DNA from: Photobacterium angustum
GTDB taxonomy: Bacteria; Pseudomonadota; Gammaproteobacteria; Enterobacterales; Vibrionaceae
Assembly (NCBI RefSeq): GCF_002954615.1
Contig: NZ_MSCJ01000001.1
Span: 310,001 to 374,000, forward strand
Length of the DNA stretch: 64,000 nucleotides
Direction: 5' to 3'
The notes beneath the pieces are model-generated. The model was not told the DNA's origin and did no database searches. It worked only from the letters and a program-made list of their open reading frames with translations. How positions within the stretch are numbered: the stretch's first letter is position 1; the number at the start of each line of letters is the position of its first letter. Shown one piece after another: positions 48,464 to 60,459 of the stretch. Position numbers and translations under genes: made by a program.

Positions 48464-49075
48464 TTACTTCTTACCTAGGTCTGCAGTGTGCTCAGATAGG
48501 TAGTCCGCTACACCTTTTGGTGATGCGTCCATACCAGCTTTACCTTCTTCCCACTGTGCTGGACATACTTCACCGTGTTTCTGGTGGAAGTTTAATGCGT
48601 CAACCATACGTAGCATTTCGTCGATGTTACGGCCTAGAGGTAGGTCGTTAACAACTTGGTGACGTACAAGGCCATCTTCGTCGATTAGGAAAGAACCACG
48701 GAAAGCAACACCTGCTTCTGGGTGCTCAACGTCGTAAGCTTTACAAATTTCATGCTTAACGTCAGCAATTAGTGGGTACTTAACTTGACCGATACCGCCA
48801 TCTTCAACAGCAGTGTTACGCCATGCATTGTGAGAGAATTGAGAATCGATAGAAACACCAATTACTTCAACACCTTTCGCTTGGAAATCTTCGAAACGCT
48901 TGTCAAAAGCGATTAGCTCAGATGGACATACGAACGTGAAGTCTAGTGGGTAGAAGAAAACTACCGCTTTTTTACCTTTAGTGAACTCTGCAAAGTTGAA
49001 GTTATCAACGATTTCGCCGTTACCTAGAACAGCTGCAGCAGTAAAATCTGGTGCTTGACGACCTACTAGTACCAT
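48464..49075 (-). CDS. typical 2-Cys peroxiredoxin
   Basis: Thiol peroxidase that reduces hydrogen and organic peroxides. The 203 residues have the peroxidatic C50 in FYPLDFTFVCPSEL and resolving C171 in GEVCPAQWEEG, with GGIG and a C-terminal helix after it, typical of Prx1/AhpC-type enzymes sensitive to overoxidation. Divergent from the OxyR-type gene 131 bp away, as in the Vibrio prx2-oxyR2 pair. No AhpF partner is nearby. Confidence 0.93.
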   Translation of the reverse strand: MVLVGRQAPDFTAAAVLGNGEIVDNFNFAEFTKGKKAVVFFYPLDFTFVCPSELIAFDKRFEDFQAKGVEVIGVSIDSQFSHNAWRNTAVEDGGIGQVKYPLIADVKHEICKAYDVEHPEAGVAFRGSFLIDEDGLVRHQVVNDLPLGRNIDEMLRMVDALNFHQKHGEVCPAQWEEGKAGMDASPKGVADYLSEHTADLGKK

Positions 49076-49206
49076 TTTGGTGCTCCTGAAATATTGGGTT
49101 TTGCTAACCTTTAGTGATTAGCTCCATACTTGGACGAGACAAACTATAGCCAAACTGTTAAATTGAAAAAAGCGGAATAAACAGATTGAAGTAATCGAAA
49201 AATACG

Positions 49207-50103
49207 ATGAATAAGTTTCCCTCGTTAAAACAATTGCATTACCTAGTTACTTTATCGGAAACACGGCACTTTGGCGAAGCGGCAAAAAAGTGTTTTGTGA
49301 GTCAGTCGACACTTAGTTCAGGGATCCAGAATTTAGAAGATTTATTGAGTTGCCAGCTCATTGAACGTGATAATAAATCCCTTGTTTTTACTAGTATGGG
49401 AGATGAGGTTGTGGTGCGTTCGCGAGAGTTACTGGCTCGCAGCCAAGATTTAATTGAACTGTCCCATTCTGCCGGTGATGGCATGGAAGGTCCTCTTCGT
49501 GTGGGATGTATTCCAACGATAGCGCCTTTCCTATTGTGTGATTTGGTGCAGGAGGTTAATCGATGTTATCCCAACCTTAACTTACTTTTACGAGAAGATA
49601 CGACCACGAATTTACTTGCCGCTTTACGCAATGGTGAAATGGATGTTCTGATCCTTGCACTACCGATTGAGATTAACGGTATGCACAGTAAAGTGGTTGG
49701 GCGTGATGCATTTAAAATGGTGATCAGTAAAAACCAAGCTGAACGTGTCTCTGTACCGTTACGTTATGCTGATTTACCTGATGAATCCGTCTTCTTACTA
49801 GAAAAAGAGCATTGTTTAACTGAGCATGCTGTTTCTGCGTGTAAGCTAACAACGAAAGAAAAAATTAATCCATTCACTGCAACTAGCTTGCATACCTTGG
49901 TTCAGATGGTAGCCAATGGATTAGGAACGACATTTATTCCCCAAATGGCAATTGAGCACGGTATCTTAGATAACCAGAATCTGGTGGTGATTGAACCACC
50001 AGGCCAAGCGGCATTTCGTGAAATAGGATTAGTTTGGCGACCAACGTCTAGTAGGGTTAATACCTTTGAAAAGCTTGCCTCTCTCGTTGAAACCTTATTA
50101 TAA
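49207..50103 (+). CDS. oxyR2: OxyR2-type hydrogen peroxide sensor (LysR family)
   Basis: LysR-type activator of peroxide defence. The 298 residues have an N-terminal helix-turn-helix (HFGEAAKKCFVSQSTLSSGIQNLE, about 21-44) and the redox pair C203 and C212 in LLEKEHCLTEHAVSAC, spaced as C199/C208 of E. coli OxyR. The residue two before C203 is Glu201, where E. coli has Gly; a glutamate there is what I recall as distinctive of Vibrio vulnificus OxyR2. The divergent peroxiredoxin is the likely target. Confidence 0.85.
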   Translation: MNKFPSLKQLHYLVTLSETRHFGEAAKKCFVSQSTLSSGIQNLEDLLSCQLIERDNKSLVFTSMGDEVVVRSRELLARSQDLIELSHSAGDGMEGPLRVGCIPTIAPFLLCDLVQEVNRCYPNLNLLLREDTTTNLLAALRNGEMDVLILALPIEINGMHSKVVGRDAFKMVISKNQAERVSVPLRYADLPDESVFLLEKEHCLTEHAVSACKLTTKEKINPFTATSLHTLVQMVANGLGTTFIPQMAIEHGILDNQNLVVIEPPGQAAFREIGLVWRPTSSRVNTFEKLASLVETLL

Positions 50104-50125
50104 GTAAATTATCACTATATTAGAG

Positions 50126-50189
50126 AAGTCTGAATGGGTGCCGTTATTATTTGAAATGATAATAAGTGGTATTTTTCAGGCTTTTTTTA
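50126..50189 (+). terminator. terminator of the oxyR2-type gene
   Basis: AAGTCTGAA (50126-50134) pairs with TTCAGGCTT (50175-50183) with one G-U pair, enclosing a second small hairpin, followed by T. Larger and more complex than usual. Confidence 0.65.
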
Positions 50190-50781
50190 TTTAACTTTGT
50201 CGTCATAATAAAAAATCATTAATTTGGATTAAAATATTGAAAATTAATAATTGAACGGAATTTTAATCTTTTTGTTGTTGTGGGTTTAAGTTGCTGTTTT
50301 GATGGATTATTTTGTTTTGCATCACAAACAAAGAATAGTGATATTTATCAGTATATTCCTCCTTTGTTTAACTACTGTCTTAATAATTACTTTTAAAATA
50401 TATTAAATCAGATAATTACCTTTCTTTGATAAAATTATTTTTGTTTAAAACAAATATTATCAATAAATTCAAATTACTTGATTTTGTAATAAAATTACGT
50501 AACTACATACAAAAAATATCATTATTAAAACAAATTATTGATTCCGAGTTATTTACTGACTTTTGTTTTAATTTAGTGTTTTGACTTTTTACTCTAATTT
50601 TTTTAACTATTTGTTTTAATTTAATTTTGTCGTTTTATTGTGATTTTAATCAGAAACGGTGAAATTTGCTTTTTGTTATATGTTGCGGCAACGTAAAGGG
50701 AAAGTTAAGAAATAAACAGTATTAAAAAGCTCTTGAGGCTTATTGATAAAAGTAGTGATTAAGTTACAAGGATGGGGCGTT
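50190..50781. other. long, very A+T-rich leader region before aceB
   Basis: About 590 bp with no gene. It contains a 15-bp odd palindrome TTTGTTT-A-AAACAAA (50440-50454), the 10-mer TAAAACAAAT (50526-50535), and two exact copies of TTTGTTTTAATTTA (50562-50575 and 50610-50623), plus a CRP-like site nearer the gene. The aceB promoter must lie here. Confidence 0.6.
50639..50654 (+). promoter_or_regulatory. candidate CRP site before aceB
   Basis: TGTGA-TTTTAA-TCAGA matches nine of ten bases of TGTGA-N6-TCACA. Carbon control of the glyoxylate shunt makes it plausible; about 130 bp before the start codon. Confidence 0.45.
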
Positions 50782-52395
50782 ATGGCAGATACAGCGGTTC
50801 AATCTAATTACCAAATGAAATTATCATTACAGCAACCGTTAACAGAAACTCAGCGTGAAATCCTAACTGATGACGCTTTGCTTTTCTTAGAACGTTTAGT
50901 GGATCGTTTTGCAGAACGTGTTCCATTGTTGCTAGAAGATAGAGAACGTCGTCAATGTCTGATAGATAAAGGGCAATTACCCGACTTCAATCCTGAAACA
51001 GAATCTATTCGACAAGCTGAATGGAAAATTCAGAATATTCCAGCAGATTTGCAAGACCGACGAGTTGAAATAACAGGTCCAGTCGATCGTAAAATGGTTA
51101 TTAATGCACTTAACTCTAATGTAAAAGTGTTTATGGCTGACTTTGAGGATTCCTTCGCGCCTGCATGGAATGAAGTTATTGAAGGTCAGCGTAATCTACG
51201 GGATGCGGTGAATGGTACGATTAGCTATACCAACCCCAACACTGGTAAGCATTATCAACTTGCTGATGATCCTGCAGTATTAATCTGCCGTGTGAGGGGA
51301 TTACACCTTCCAGAAAAACATGTTCTGTGGAATGGAAAACCCATCCCAGGGGCGCTATTAGACTTTGCCTTATACTTTTTCCTTAATCAAAAAGCATTGT
51401 TAGAAAAAGGCAGTGGTCCTTATTTCTACCTACCAAAACTACAGGCATATCGTGAAGCCGCATGGTGGAGTGATGTATTTAGTTACACCGAAGATGAATT
51501 CGGTTTAACGCGCGGAACGATTAAAGCAACGGTACTTATTGAAACATTACCTGCTGTGTTTGAAATGGACGAAATTCTTTTTAGTTTGAAAGAACACATT
51601 GTTGGGCTTAATTGCGGTCGTTGGGATTATATCTTTAGTTACATTAAAACACTTCGTCAGTATCCCGATCGTATCTTGCCAGATCGCCAAGTTGTAACAA
51701 TGGAAAAACCGTTTCTTAATGCTTATTCACGTTTACTGGTGAAAACCTGTCACCGTCGTGGCGCATTTGCGATGGGAGGCATGGCTGCTTTTATTCCATC
51801 TAAAGAAGTAGATCGTCAAGCATGGGTGCTTAATAAGATTCAAACAGATAAAGCACTTGAAGCGAGTAATGGTCATGACGGTACATGGGTTGCACATCCA
51901 GGTTTGGCTGACACCGCTTGTGGAGTCTTTGATCAGGTACTTGGTGATCGTAAAAATCAATTAGATATTACCCGAGATGACGATGCGCCGATTACTGCCG
52001 ATGAGTTATTAGCACCGTGTGATGGTGAACGCACAGAAGAGGGGATGCGTCATAACATTCGTGTTGCGGTGCAATATATCGAAGCTTGGATCTCCGGAAA
52101 TGGCTGTGTACCTATCTATGGCTTAATGGAAGATGCAGCAACAGCTGAAATATCGCGTGCTTCAATATGGCAATGGATTAAACATGGTAAAGCATTATCA
52201 AACGGTAAAGTCGTAACTAAAGCTTTATTTGAGCAAATGCTAATAGAAGAAATGAGAGTTGTAGAAGCTGAGGTCGGTGACGAGCGATTTAAGCAAGGGC
52301 GATTTGATGAAGCTGCAGCATTAATGGCAAAACTAACGACAAGTGAAGAGTTAGATAATTTCTTAACCCTTCATGGCTATGAATATTTGAATTAA
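50782..52395 (+). CDS. aceB: malate synthase A
   Basis: Joins glyoxylate and acetyl-CoA to malate in the glyoxylate shunt. The 537 residues (E. coli 533) include LEDRERRQ, RRVEITGPVDRKMVINALNS, FMADFEDSFAPAW, ICRVRGLHLPEKH, VGLNCGRWDYIFSYIKT and AMGGMAAFIPS. ATG 50782 is chosen for AAGGA nine bases before it; earlier in-frame TTG and GTG codons lack support. aceA follows at 133 bp. Confidence 0.97.
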   Translation: MADTAVQSNYQMKLSLQQPLTETQREILTDDALLFLERLVDRFAERVPLLLEDRERRQCLIDKGQLPDFNPETESIRQAEWKIQNIPADLQDRRVEITGPVDRKMVINALNSNVKVFMADFEDSFAPAWNEVIEGQRNLRDAVNGTISYTNPNTGKHYQLADDPAVLICRVRGLHLPEKHVLWNGKPIPGALLDFALYFFLNQKALLEKGSGPYFYLPKLQAYREAAWWSDVFSYTEDEFGLTRGTIKATVLIETLPAVFEMDEILFSLKEHIVGLNCGRWDYIFSYIKTLRQYPDRILPDRQVVTMEKPFLNAYSRLLVKTCHRRGAFAMGGMAAFIPSKEVDRQAWVLNKIQTDKALEASNGHDGTWVAHPGLADTACGVFDQVLGDRKNQLDITRDDDAPITADELLAPCDGERTEEGMRHNIRVAVQYIEAWISGNGCVPIYGLMEDAATAEISRASIWQWIKHGKALSNGKVVTKALFEQMLIEEMRVVEAEVGDERFKQGRFDEAAALMAKLTTSEELDNFLTLHGYEYLN

Positions 52396-52528
52396 ACGCA
52401 GTCGCGTTTGAGTAAAACTGAGGATCCGCGGTAGTTGAGGGTAAGCAGTAATAGAACCACCTTAGAACGTAATATCAATTGACCATCATACCAACGGATT
52501 AATGCGGACAGAGACGAGGGATACCACT

Positions 52529-53836
52529 ATGACATTAACACGCCAACAGCAAATCGAAGCAATTGAAAAAGACTGGGCAGAAAACCCACGTTGGAAACAT
52601 GTTAAACGCACATACACTGCGGAAGAAGTCATTAACCTGCGCGGCTCATTTGCACCTGCAAATACGATTGCCCAGCGTGGTGCAGATAAATTATGGCAAT
52701 TAGTGAATGGTGATGCCAAAAAAGGCTATGTAAATTGTCTTGGCGCTTTAACTGGCGGTCAGGCAGTACAACAAGCAAAAGCTGGTATTGAAGCGATTTA
52801 TTTATCAGGTTGGCAGGTTGCGGCTGATAATAATACCGCATCGACCATGTATCCTGATCAATCTCTCTATCCTGTCGATTCAGTACCAGCGGTTGTTAAG
52901 CGTATCAATAATTCGTTCCGTCGCGCAGATCAAATTCAGTGGGCGAATGGTGGTACTCCTGAAGATGGCGTTGATTACTTTTTACCTATTGTTGCTGACG
53001 CAGAAGCTGGATTTGGTGGCGTATTAAATGCGTATGAATTAATGCGTAGCATGATTGAAGCAGGGGCAGCTGGTGTTCACTTTGAAGACCAATTAGCATC
53101 GGTGAAAAAATGTGGTCATATGGGCGGCAAGGTACTAGTACCAACACAAGAAGCTGTACAAAAGTTAGTTGCAGCTCGTCTTGCGGCTGACGTGGCGGGA
53201 ACAACGACTTTAGTGATTGCTCGTACTGATGCCAATGCAGCAGACTTATTAACATCCGATTGCGATCCTTATGATAAAGATTTCATTATTGGAGAGCGTA
53301 GTTCAGAAGGCTTTTACCGTGTTCGTGCTGGGATTGATCAAGCTATTGCCCGTGGCTTAGCGTATGCGCCTTACGCTGATTTAATTTGGTGTGAAACAGC
53401 AACGCCATGCTTAGAAGAAGCACGTAAGTTTGCAGAAGCCATTCATGAACAATACCCAGATCAACTACTGGCTTATAACTGTTCACCTTCTTTTAACTGG
53501 GAGAAAAACCTTGATGCTGAAACCATTGCTAAATTCCAGCAAGAACTTTCAGACATGGGCTATAAGTACCAGTTCATTACATTAGCGGGTATTCATAATA
53601 TGTGGTTCAACATGTTTGAATTAGCCCATGCTTATGCGCAAGGTGAAGGAATGCGTCATTACGTTGAAAAAGTTCAGCGCCCTGAGTTTGAAGCGGCCGA
53701 TAAAGGTTATACCTTTGTTGCTCACCAGCAAGAAGTGGGAACAGGGTACTTTGATACCATGACCAATACTATTCAAGGTGGTAATTCTTCAGTGACCGCA
53801 TTGACTGGGTCTACAGAAGAAGAGCAGTTTAAGTAA
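52529..53836 (+). CDS. aceA: isocitrate lyase
   Basis: Splits isocitrate to glyoxylate and succinate. The 435 residues (E. coli 434) carry the catalytic loop KKCGHMGGK (C195), [35 protein letters not shown] and the C-terminal [13 protein letters not shown] 52529 follows GAGGGA; an in-frame ATG at 52502 is rejected. No aceK follows. Confidence 0.97.
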   Translation: MTLTRQQQIEAIEKDWAENPRWKHVKRTYTAEEVINLRGSFAPANTIAQRGADKLWQLVNGDAKKGYVNCLGALTGGQAVQQAKAGIEAIYLSGWQVAADNNTASTMYPDQSLYPVDSVPAVVKRINNSFRRADQIQWANGGTPEDGVDYFLPIVADAEAGFGGVLNAYELMRSMIEAGAAGVHFEDQLASVKKCGHMGGKVLVPTQEAVQKLVAARLAADVAGTTTLVIARTDANAADLLTSDCDPYDKDFIIGERSSEGFYRVRAGIDQAIARGLAYAPYADLIWCETATPCLEEARKFAEAIHEQYPDQLLAYNCSPSFNWEKNLDAETIAKFQQELSDMGYKYQFITLAGIHNMWFNMFELAHAYAQGEGMRHYVEKVQRPEFEAADKGYTFVAHQQEVGTGYFDTMTNTIQGGNSSVTALTGSTEEEQFK

Positions 53837-53957
53837 ACGTAAAAACAGTTTTAAGATAACGTGTTTATAGTAGTGACTATCCTAGCAGTGTTGTTATCGA
53901 CAGTACTCATGTATTAAGCCGCATATAATACGAGTATTTGTTAATTACGTTATCATC

Positions 53958-53983
53958 GGGGAGCAATGATGCTCCCCTTTTTT
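53958..53983 (+). terminator. intrinsic terminator of aceBA
   Basis: GGGGAGC (53958-53964) pairs with GCTCCCC (53971-53977) around AATGAT, then six T. It ends at the stop of the convergent CBS gene. Confidence 0.85.
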
Positions 53984-53984
53984 A

Positions 53985-54452
53985 TTAATCAAGAATATCA
54001 AGGGTATCTAAATCCGGTTCAATAGGGTCGACTTCTTCTTGCATTTCTAGCAGTGAAATTGCAATTGATACAAAATCACTATCTGTAATAATACCCACTA
54101 ACTTTTTATTCTTTAGCACGGGTAAGCAACCTATTTTATGCTTTTGCATATAAAGTGCTGCTTCTTTTAATCCTGCACGATAATCCACACTCATTATTTT
54201 TGTTTTCATGCCTTGTTCAATTAAAACATCAAGTGGGGAAGATAGTGGATTTTCAATAATTGATTTTAGATTGGAATCTTGGGCTGACAAAATATCGCGC
54301 TGGCTTACTAACCCAATAAGTTCATTGTTGTGGTTGGTGATCGGTATATGGCGAATAGATAAAGTATCCATCATTTCTTTCGCATCAAGCAACGTATCAT
54401 TACGTGACAAAGTACGCGGTTGGGGTGTCATCATATCGGCAACGGTAAACAT
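53985..54452 (-). CDS. CBS-domain pair protein
   Basis: A 155-residue stand-alone protein of two CBS domains (about 5-65, VADMMTPQPRTLSRNDTLLDAKEMM, and 80-140, MKTKIMSVDYRAGLKEAALYM), followed by an acidic tail (EEVDPIEPDLDTLD). CBS pairs usually sense adenine nucleotides; the target is unknown. ATG 54452 is chosen for its GGAGG five bases upstream; longer frame to 54566 is rejected. Confidence 0.82.
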   Translation of the reverse strand: MFTVADMMTPQPRTLSRNDTLLDAKEMMDTLSIRHIPITNHNNELIGLVSQRDILSAQDSNLKSIIENPLSSPLDVLIEQGMKTKIMSVDYRAGLKEAALYMQKHKIGCLPVLKNKKLVGIITDSDFVSIAISLLEMQEEVDPIEPDLDTLDILD

Positions 54453-54726
54453 ATAAACCTCCATGCAATACTGCAAAAAGTCGCGAACGGTGGTTCTATT
54501 CGCTGATCTTTTTTCAATATATCGGAATATGTTGTTAGAACGCATGATGAATATCAAATATTTCAATATAATATTTGTGGTCTTTATTCCTTGGTGGGAT
54601 GAGTGTTTAATTCAGACGATATGAAAGAAATTCTCATATTACGAGATCTAAATTACAGTTGGGTTTCGCATCTTAAGGGAAGTTAAGTATATAATGCCCG
54701 CTTGCTGTGATTTAGGGCGTAATACA

Positions 54727-55779
54727 ATGCAAGTTTCAGATTTTGATTTTGACTTACCAGATGAGCTGATTGCTCGTTATCCTCAACCTGAACGTACCGC
54801 GAGTCGTTTATTACAAATGACGGGCAATACGGGTGAATTGGCACATAAAGGTTTTAAAGATGTGCTCGATCTTGTACAAGCTGGTGATTTACTTGTATTT
54901 AATAATACTCGTGTGATCCCTGCGCGTATGTTTGGACATAAAGCTTCAGGTGGTAAAATTGAAGTTTTAGTTGAGCGTATGCTTGATGAAAAATCTATTT
55001 TAGCGCATGTTCGTGCCTCTAAGCCGCCGAAACCAGGTAATGAATTATTACTGGGTGAAAATGGTGAGTTTTCAGCTGAAATGGTTGCCCGTCATGATGC
55101 ATTGTTTGAAATTCGTTTTAATAGCGATAAAACAGTGCTGGAGATCTTAGATGCAGTGGGTCATATGCCGTTGCCTCCTTATATTGATCGCCCAGATGAA
55201 GATGCTGATAAAGAGCGCTACCAAACAGTATATAATGCAAAGCCTGGTGCGGTAGCTGCACCAACAGCAGGCTTACATTTTGACGATAAGCTAATGGCAG
55301 ATCTAAAAGCAAAAGGTGTTAATTTTGCTTTTGTAACTCTGCATGTCGGCGCTGGTACGTTCCAGCCTGTGCGTGTTGATGATATCAATGATCACCACAT
55401 GCACTCTGAATATGTTGAAGTTCCTGAAGAGGTTGTTACTGCTGTTAATGAAACACGTGCAAATGGCGGACGAATTATTGCTGTGGGGACGACATCTGTA
55501 CGTTCATTAGAAAGTGCCGCACAAGATGCCTTAAAAAATGGTACTGAATTTAAGCCGTTTTTTGGTGATACTGAGATCTTTATTTACCCGGGGTATCAGT
55601 TCCAACTCGTGGATGCGTTAATTACCAATTTCCACTTACCAGAATCAACATTAATTATGTTAGTTAGTGCTTTTGCTGGTTATGAAAACACCATGAATGC
55701 CTATCATGAAGCAGTAGCCAATAAATACCGCTTCTTTAGTTATGGCGATTCAATGTTTATTACTCGTAAAGATGTATAA
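54727..55779 (+). CDS. queA: S-adenosylmethionine:tRNA ribosyltransferase-isomerase QueA
   Basis: Adds the epoxycyclopentane precursor from SAM to preQ1 in tRNA, making epoxyqueuosine. The 350 residues (E. coli 356) include [62 protein letters not shown] and [22 protein letters not shown] 54727 is used; the upstream in-frame ATG 54694 gives an unmatched extension. tgt follows 302 bp on. Confidence 0.96.
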   Translation: MQVSDFDFDLPDELIARYPQPERTASRLLQMTGNTGELAHKGFKDVLDLVQAGDLLVFNNTRVIPARMFGHKASGGKIEVLVERMLDEKSILAHVRASKPPKPGNELLLGENGEFSAEMVARHDALFEIRFNSDKTVLEILDAVGHMPLPPYIDRPDEDADKERYQTVYNAKPGAVAAPTAGLHFDDKLMADLKAKGVNFAFVTLHVGAGTFQPVRVDDINDHHMHSEYVEVPEEVVTAVNETRANGGRIIAVGTTSVRSLESAAQDALKNGTEFKPFFGDTEIFIYPGYQFQLVDALITNFHLPESTLIMLVSAFAGYENTMNAYHEAVANKYRFFSYGDSMFITRKDV

Positions 55780-57209
<1,430 letters not shown>

Positions 57210-57225
57210 AACGAGGACGTTATAA

Positions 57226-57561
57226 ATGAGTTTCTTTATCTCACAAGCACACGCAGCAGCAGAAGGTGCCCCTCAGGGCGGAAGCATGCAGCTATTTATC
57301 ATGCTTGGTTTATTTGCTGTTATTTTTTACTTCATGATTTATCGTCCACAAGCTAAGCGTGTGAAAGAGCACAAATCGCTAATGAGCTCGATGGGCAAAG
57401 GTGATGAAGTAATGACGAACGGTGGTCTACTAGGCCGTATCACTAAAGTTTCTGCTGAAAGTGATTACATCGTTCTAGCACTTAACGACAATACGGAAGT
57501 AACAATTAAAAAAGATTTCATTACTGCTGTTTTACCAAAAGGCACAATGAAGTCGCTTTAA
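57226..57561 (+). CDS. yajC: preprotein translocase subunit YajC
   Basis: Small inner-membrane partner of SecDF. The 111 residues have one helix (about 20-38, LFIMLGLFAVIFYFMIYRP), followed by QAKRVKEHKSLMSSMGKGDEVMTNGGLLGRI, as in E. coli YajC. Confidence 0.96.
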   Translation: MSFFISQAHAAAEGAPQGGSMQLFIMLGLFAVIFYFMIYRPQAKRVKEHKSLMSSMGKGDEVMTNGGLLGRITKVSAESDYIVLALNDNTEVTIKKDFITAVLPKGTMKSL

Positions 57562-57594
57562 TATAAAAAACATTCGCTTTGAAGGATCATAGCA

Positions 57595-59448
57595 GTGCTT
57601 AACCGATACCCCCTGTGGAAGAACCTGATGGTGTTGTTCGCACTAATCATTGGTTTGCTTTATGCACTTCCTAACGTATACGGTGAAGATCCAGCGATTC
57701 AAATTACCGGGGCGCGTGGCGCCTCGGTTAATATGAGCGCTTTGGATACTGTCACCGAAGATTTAAAAAAGAACAATATCCCATACAAGTCAGCTGTTTT
57801 TGAAAAAGGCTCTGTGCTTGTCCGCTTTAACGATACTGATACCCAAATCAGTGCTCGCGATATCTTAAATAGTGAGTTAGGTGATGACTATGTTGTCGCA
57901 CTAAATCTTGCCGCTTCCACTCCTTCTTGGCTTGAATCTATTGGTGCATCACCAATGAAATTGGGCCTTGATTTACGTGGTGGTGTTCACTTCTTAATGG
58001 AAGTGGATATGGATGCCGCTATGGATAAACTTCTTGGCCAACAAGAAGAAACATTCCGTACTGAGCTGCGTGAAGAAAAAATTCGTTACCGTGCAATCAG
58101 TAAAACAAAAGACAGTGTTCAAGTTCGTCTTCGTGATGAAGCGCAATTGGAACAAGCTGAACTCGCGTTAGAAAAATTGCATCCTGATATGCTGTTCACA
58201 ACCAGTAAAATCAATGGTCGTTATGTATTAACGGCGAAGTTTACTGAAGAACGTTTACAGGAAATTCGCAATTATGCCGTCGATCAAAACATCACCATTT
58301 TACGTAATCGTGTAAATGAACTCGGTGTTGCTGAGCCATTAGTACAGCGCCAAGGCGCAAACCGTATAGTGGTAGAGCTTCCTGGTGTTCAAGATACGGC
58401 ACGTGCAAAAGAAATTTTAGGTGCGACAGCAACGCTTGAATTCCGCGAAGTTGATAGTGAGGCTGATTTAGCTGCCGCTGCGGCTGGACGTGTTCCTGCT
58501 GGCAGTGAAGTAAAAATGACCCGTGATGGCCGTCCTGCGGTACTAAAAAAACGTGTCATTCTTGCTGGTTCACATATTACGGATTCAAGTTCGAGTGCGG
58601 ATGAATATGGTCGTCCACAAGTTAACATCTCGCTAGATACCGAAGGTGGTAGCAAGATGACGGCTTTCTCGAAAAATAATATCGGTAAGCTGATGGCAAC
58701 GGTTTTCACTGAATATAAAGACAGTGGTAAGCGAACGCCTGAAGGGAAAGTTATCCTGACTAAACACGAAGAAGTGATAAACCAAGCAACGATTCAATCT
58801 GCACTTGGCCGAAGCTTCCGTATTACAGGTATCGACTCTCAAGCTGAAGCGCACAACTTATCATTGCTATTACGTGCAGGTGCATTGATTGCGCCAATAT
58901 CGATAGTTGAAGAGCGTACGATTGGTCCATCTATGGGTCAGCAAAACATTGATATGGGTGTACAAGCATGTATCTGGGGTATGGTTGCTGTAATGCTATT
59001 TACGCTACTTTACTACCGTGGATTTGGCATGATTGCTAACTTAGCATTGATAATGAACTTAGTGCTTATTATCGGCATCATGTCGATGATCCCTGGTGCT
59101 ACCATGACCTTACCGGGTATTGCCGGTATCGTACTGACTGTCGGTATGGCGGTTGATGCCAACGTGCTTATTTTTGAACGTATTCGAGAAGAGCTTCGTG
59201 AAGGGCGTAGCCCGCAACAGGCAATTCAACAAGGTTATGGAAATGCCTTTAGCACGATTGCAGATGCAAACATCACAACCCTAATTACAGCAATTATTTT
59301 GTTCGCTGTGGGTACGGGGGCAATTAAAGGTTTTGCTGTGACATTATCGATCGGTATTTTAACGTCGATGTTCACTGCAATTATTGGCACACGTGCCGTT
59401 GTTAACTTGATCTATGGCGGTAAGCGCGTAGATAAGTTGTCGATTTAA
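57595..59448 (+). CDS. secD: protein translocase subunit SecD
   Basis: Uses the proton gradient to pull exported proteins through SecYEG. The 617 residues (E. coli 615) start at GTG after GAAGGA, with a first helix [19 protein letters not shown], the motif [16 protein letters not shown], the large periplasmic P1 domain, and a C-terminal six-helix bundle ([21 protein letters not shown]). Confidence 0.97.
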   Translation: MLNRYPLWKNLMVLFALIIGLLYALPNVYGEDPAIQITGARGASVNMSALDTVTEDLKKNNIPYKSAVFEKGSVLVRFNDTDTQISARDILNSELGDDYVVALNLAASTPSWLESIGASPMKLGLDLRGGVHFLMEVDMDAAMDKLLGQQEETFRTELREEKIRYRAISKTKDSVQVRLRDEAQLEQAELALEKLHPDMLFTTSKINGRYVLTAKFTEERLQEIRNYAVDQNITILRNRVNELGVAEPLVQRQGANRIVVELPGVQDTARAKEILGATATLEFREVDSEADLAAAAAGRVPAGSEVKMTRDGRPAVLKKRVILAGSHITDSSSSADEYGRPQVNISLDTEGGSKMTAFSKNNIGKLMATVFTEYKDSGKRTPEGKVILTKHEEVINQATIQSALGRSFRITGIDSQAEAHNLSLLLRAGALIAPISIVEERTIGPSMGQQNIDMGVQACIWGMVAVMLFTLLYYRGFGMIANLALIMNLVLIIGIMSMIPGATMTLPGIAGIVLTVGMAVDANVLIFERIREELREGRSPQQAIQQGYGNAFSTIADANITTLITAIILFAVGTGAIKGFAVTLSIGILTSMFTAIIGTRAVVNLIYGGKRVDKLSI

Positions 59449-59460
59449 GGAGTCGCAGAG

Positions 59461-60408
59461 ATGAGAGAGTTATTGAATGCGAACAAAGTCGTCGACTTTA
59501 TGCGTTGGTCAAAGTTTGCCTTTATCTTTTCATTGATAATGATCATGGGATCGATTGCCACTATCTCGACCAAAGGTCTAAATTGGGGCTTAGATTTTAC
59601 AGGCGGAACGCTGATCGAAGTTAGCTTTAAAGAGCCTGCTAATTTACCTTTGATACGTGAATCGTTAGAGAAAGCGGGATTTGGTGATGCCGTTGTGCAG
59701 AACTTCGGTACTGCGCGTGATGTGATGGTGCGTTTACAGCCTCGAGAAGGTGTTAAAGGTGAAGTACTTGGTAACCAAATCCTTGATGCACTAAAAGACG
59801 GTACTGCACAGTCGGTTGAAATGCGCCGTATTGAGTTTGTCGGTCCTAATGTTGGTGATGAACTAGCAGAAGCCGGCGGCATGGCTATTTTAATCGCTTT
59901 GTTGTGTATCTTACTTTACGTATCACTGCGTTTTGAATGGCGTTTAGCGGCTGGTGCAGTGTTGTCGTTAGCACATGATATCATCATTACTGTTGGTATT
60001 TTCTCTGTGCTACAAGTAGAGGTTGATCTAACGATTGTTGCGGCATTACTAACAGTAGTTGGTTACTCACTTAACGATACTATCGTTGTATTTGACCGTA
60101 TTCGTGAAAACTTCCGCAAAATGCGTAAAGGAAGTCCTGCTGAAATAATGAATTGTTCAATTTCGCAAACATTAAGTCGTACCTTAATTACATCCGGTAC
60201 AACCTTGTTTGTTGTTATTGCGCTCTTCGCTCAGGGCGGATCAATGATCCATGGATTTGCATTAGCACTTCTGATTGGTATCACGATTGGTACTTATTCT
60301 TCTATTTACGTAGCATCAGCATTAGCGCTTAAATTGGGAATTACCCGTGAGCACTTAATGCCAACGCCAGTAGAAAAAGAAGGTGAAGAGCTTGATGCTA
60401 TACCATAA
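59461..60408 (+). CDS. secF: protein translocase subunit SecF
   Basis: Partner of SecD, 315 residues (E. coli 323). Motifs: GLNWGLDFTGGTLIEVSF, FVGPNVGDELAEAGG, VGYSLNDTIVVFDRIRENFRKMRKG and TLSRTLITSGTTLFVVIALF. It lies 12 bp after secD and ends the tgt-yajC-secD-secF operon. Confidence 0.97.
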   Translation: MRELLNANKVVDFMRWSKFAFIFSLIMIMGSIATISTKGLNWGLDFTGGTLIEVSFKEPANLPLIRESLEKAGFGDAVVQNFGTARDVMVRLQPREGVKGEVLGNQILDALKDGTAQSVEMRRIEFVGPNVGDELAEAGGMAILIALLCILLYVSLRFEWRLAAGAVLSLAHDIIITVGIFSVLQVEVDLTIVAALLTVVGYSLNDTIVVFDRIRENFRKMRKGSPAEIMNCSISQTLSRTLITSGTTLFVVIALFAQGGSMIHGFALALLIGITIGTYSSIYVASALALKLGITREHLMPTPVEKEGEELDAIP

Positions 60409-60435
60409 TCGGTTGGCATAAGTTCAGAATGATAG

Positions 60436-60459
60436 AGGACCGCTTGCGGTCCTTTTTTT
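60436..60459 (+). terminator. intrinsic terminator of secF
   Basis: AGGACCG (60436-60442) and CGGTCCT (60447-60453) pair around CTTG, followed by seven T that run into the end of the convergent gene. Confidence 0.88.

Noticed and set aside
49076..49206. OxyR binding site between the peroxiredoxin and oxyR2 genes
   Set aside because: A site is expected, but I could find only a CTATAG core near 49146 and not the full ATAG/CTAT arrangement, so I do not annotate it.
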